DNA of 64,000 bases from positions 62,001 through 126,000 of the forward strand of contig NZ_MAXC01000012.1 in the NCBI RefSeq assembly GCF_001693485.1. The letters run 5' to 3'. Of the stretch, positions 62,892-64,000 are shown one piece after another. Each line of letters starts with the position of its first letter. Position 1 is the first letter of the stretch. A program made the position numbers and the translations under genes. The stretch is from Bradyrhizobium sp. LMTR 3. Lineage in GTDB: Bacteria > Pseudomonadota > Alphaproteobacteria > Rhizobiales > Xanthobacteraceae. The notes under the pieces are model-generated. The model saw only the letters and a program-made list of their open reading frames with translations. It was not told where the DNA came from and searched no databases.

Positions 62892-64000
62892 GTGATCGCT
62901 GATGTCCAGCGCAAGCGCGCCATGGGCCACATCCTGCTGCTTGCGGCCGGGCTACTGGTGTTGACCGCCATCAGCGCGGGTTCGGTCCATCTCGTGAACA
63001 AGGCGCGCGAGGACGCGCGCGCGGTGCAGCGCACCGTCGAGGTCGAGAACCAGATATCGCTCGTCCAACTGCAACTGCGGCGTGCCGAAAGCGCGCAGCG
63101 CGGCTACCTCGCGACATTGCGCCCCGACTTTCGGACCGACTTCGAGCAAGCCATGTCCGAACTGGCGCCGGCGCTGACGCGGTTGGGCCGGCTTGTCAGC
63201 GACAATCCGGTTCAACGGGGGCTCATGAACGAAATTATGCCGCTCTACGACCAGCGCATCGAAGAATTCCGTACGACGATGGAGCTGGCCCGGTCCCAGC
63301 GCCTGAACGATGCCTCCAAGATCGTGCGCGAGGGCATCGGGCGCGACACCATGAAACACATTGACGATCTCGCCGTGCGGATGCGGACCGAGGAGGACCG
63401 TCTGTTTGTCGAGCGCACGACCAACGCCGATCGCAGCCAGACGCTGGCGGCCTCGATCACGGGCATCGGCTCGGGTTTCGTGGTCGTATTGGCCGGCATC
63501 GCGATCTTCCTCGTCCGCCGTTCGTCGCGCGCACGCGACCAGGCCGACGCCAGGCTGCGCGACAGCCACCTCAACCTCGAGGCCACCATAGACGAGCGCA
63601 CGGCGGACCTGCGCGAAGCCAATGACGAGATCCAGCGCTTCGCCTACATCGTAAGCCACGATCTGCGCTCGCCGCTGGTGAACATCATGGGCTTTACGAG
63701 CGAGCTGGAGGAATTGCGCGGCGACATCTTCAAACGGATCGCAGCGCTTTCCCGCGTGCAATCCGAAGCGACGCTCGCCCCGGAAAATGCCACCGATACC
63801 GCCGAGCCCGTACTCGAAGGTCCCGACCAGAAGCTCTCGGAGGATTTCTCCGAGGCACTCAGCTTCATCAAATCGTCGATCGGCAAGATGGATCGGCTGA
63901 TATCGGCGATCCTCAATCTCACCCGCGAGGGGCGGCGCGAGTTCGAGCCGGTCTGGATCGATACCAAGGAGCTGATCGAGGGAATTGCGGCGACCGTGGC
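62892..64000 (+). CDS. CHASE3-type sensor histidine kinase (partial, C-terminus outside window)
   Basis: About 369 residues are present and the frame is open to the right edge. A GTG at 62892 (MIADVQRKRAMGHILLLAAG) is preferred; an ATG 10 codons later is the alternative. Helix 1 and a second helix (about 190-210) bracket a periplasmic CHASE3-like helical domain with QRGYLATLRPDFRTDFEQAM. There is no clear HAMP; a coiled coil (ATIDERTADLREANDEIQR) leads to the HisKA H-box FAYIVSHDLRSPLVNI (His about 255). An unusual polar insert separates the two HisKA helices. An EcfG-type promoter precedes it. Confidence 0.85.
   Translation, partial: MIADVQRKRAMGHILLLAAGLLVLTAISAGSVHLVNKAREDARAVQRTVEVENQISLVQLQLRRAESAQRGYLATLRPDFRTDFEQAMSELAPALTRLGRLVSDNPVQRGLMNEIMPLYDQRIEEFRTTMELARSQRLNDASKIVREGIGRDTMKHIDDLAVRMRTEEDRLFVERTTNADRSQTLAASITGIGSGFVVVLAGIAIFLVRRSSRARDQADARLRDSHLNLEATIDERTADLREANDEIQRFAYIVSHDLRSPLVNIMGFTSELEELRGDIFKRIAALSRVQSEATLAPENATDTAEPVLEGPDQKLSEDFSEALSFIKSSIGKMDRLISAILNLTREGRREFEPVWIDTKELIEGIAATV

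Noticed and set aside
1..64000. tRNA, rRNA or tmRNA genes
   Set aside because: I looked for the conserved tRNA arms and rRNA blocks by eye and saw none; a covariance scan would be needed for certainty.

Overview
The window is GC-rich chromosomal DNA from an alphaproteobacterium, most likely Bradyrhizobium or a close relative in the Nitrobacteraceae. The reasons are small outer-membrane barrel proteins ending in -RY, an RNase E with a large acidic/His-rich insertion, a DUF1236 stress protein, EcfG-like promoters, and intergenic palindromic repeats of the kinds that litter Bradyrhizobium and Rhodopseudomonas genomes. I identify about 50 protein genes. The first (an MBL-fold hydrolase) and the last (a CHASE3 histidine kinase) are cut by the window edges. 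I saw no rRNA, tRNA, CRISPR array, prophage or insertion sequence.

Layout. 0-11 kb: MBL hydrolase, DedA membrane protein, parE, two Omp25-like barrels, an SDR dehydrogenase, an FAD monooxygenase-like protein and a secreted caspase-fold protein. 11-14.5 kb: DEAD-box helicase, a diguanylate cyclase and a TfoX-like protein flanked by two copies of an intergenic repeat. 14.6-22.2 kb: a Fe-S cluster assembly locus on the minus strand, in transcription order iscS-like, sufB, sufC, sufD, sufS, sufT, a VOC protein and sufA. 22.4-30.3 kb: alpha/beta hydrolase, GST, anmK, tyrS, an MFS carrier, then a divergent ampR / class A beta-lactamase pair with a small secreted protein behind the lactamase. 30.3-43.8 kb: a giant AsmA-like protein, a Bcp peroxiredoxin with a histone-H1-like tail, an M23 peptidase, an SRPBCC protein, a NodU-type carbamoyltransferase, a cupin/XRE pair, an EamA carrier, a HIBADH-type reductase and prfB with its programmed frameshift.

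43.9-56.5 kb: two tandem, nearly identical PBP1A genes and an AmiC-type amidase (all minus strand, running into prfB), then rne on the plus strand after a 0.7-kb leader, bioY and an aminotransferase. 56.7-64 kb: an M48 peptidase, a DsbA-like oxidoreductase, a DUF1236 protein, the aroQ-accB-accC run and the histidine kinase.

Cell-envelope themes recur: PBP1A x2, AmiC, M23, AnmK, beta-lactamase with AmpR, AsmA-like, M48 and DsbA-like. AnmK recycles the anhydro-muropeptide products to which AmpR-type regulators respond, so anmK, ampR and bla within 5 kb form a plausible functional neighbourhood. No complete, clearly novel multi-gene system is evident. The best leads are the bla-linked OB-fold-like secreted protein, the PBP1A duplication, repeat insertions inside the suf and acc operons, the double operator of the XRE-cupin gene, the GCAT palindrome cluster at the GST gene, two EcfG-type promoters, and the orphan carbamoyltransferase.
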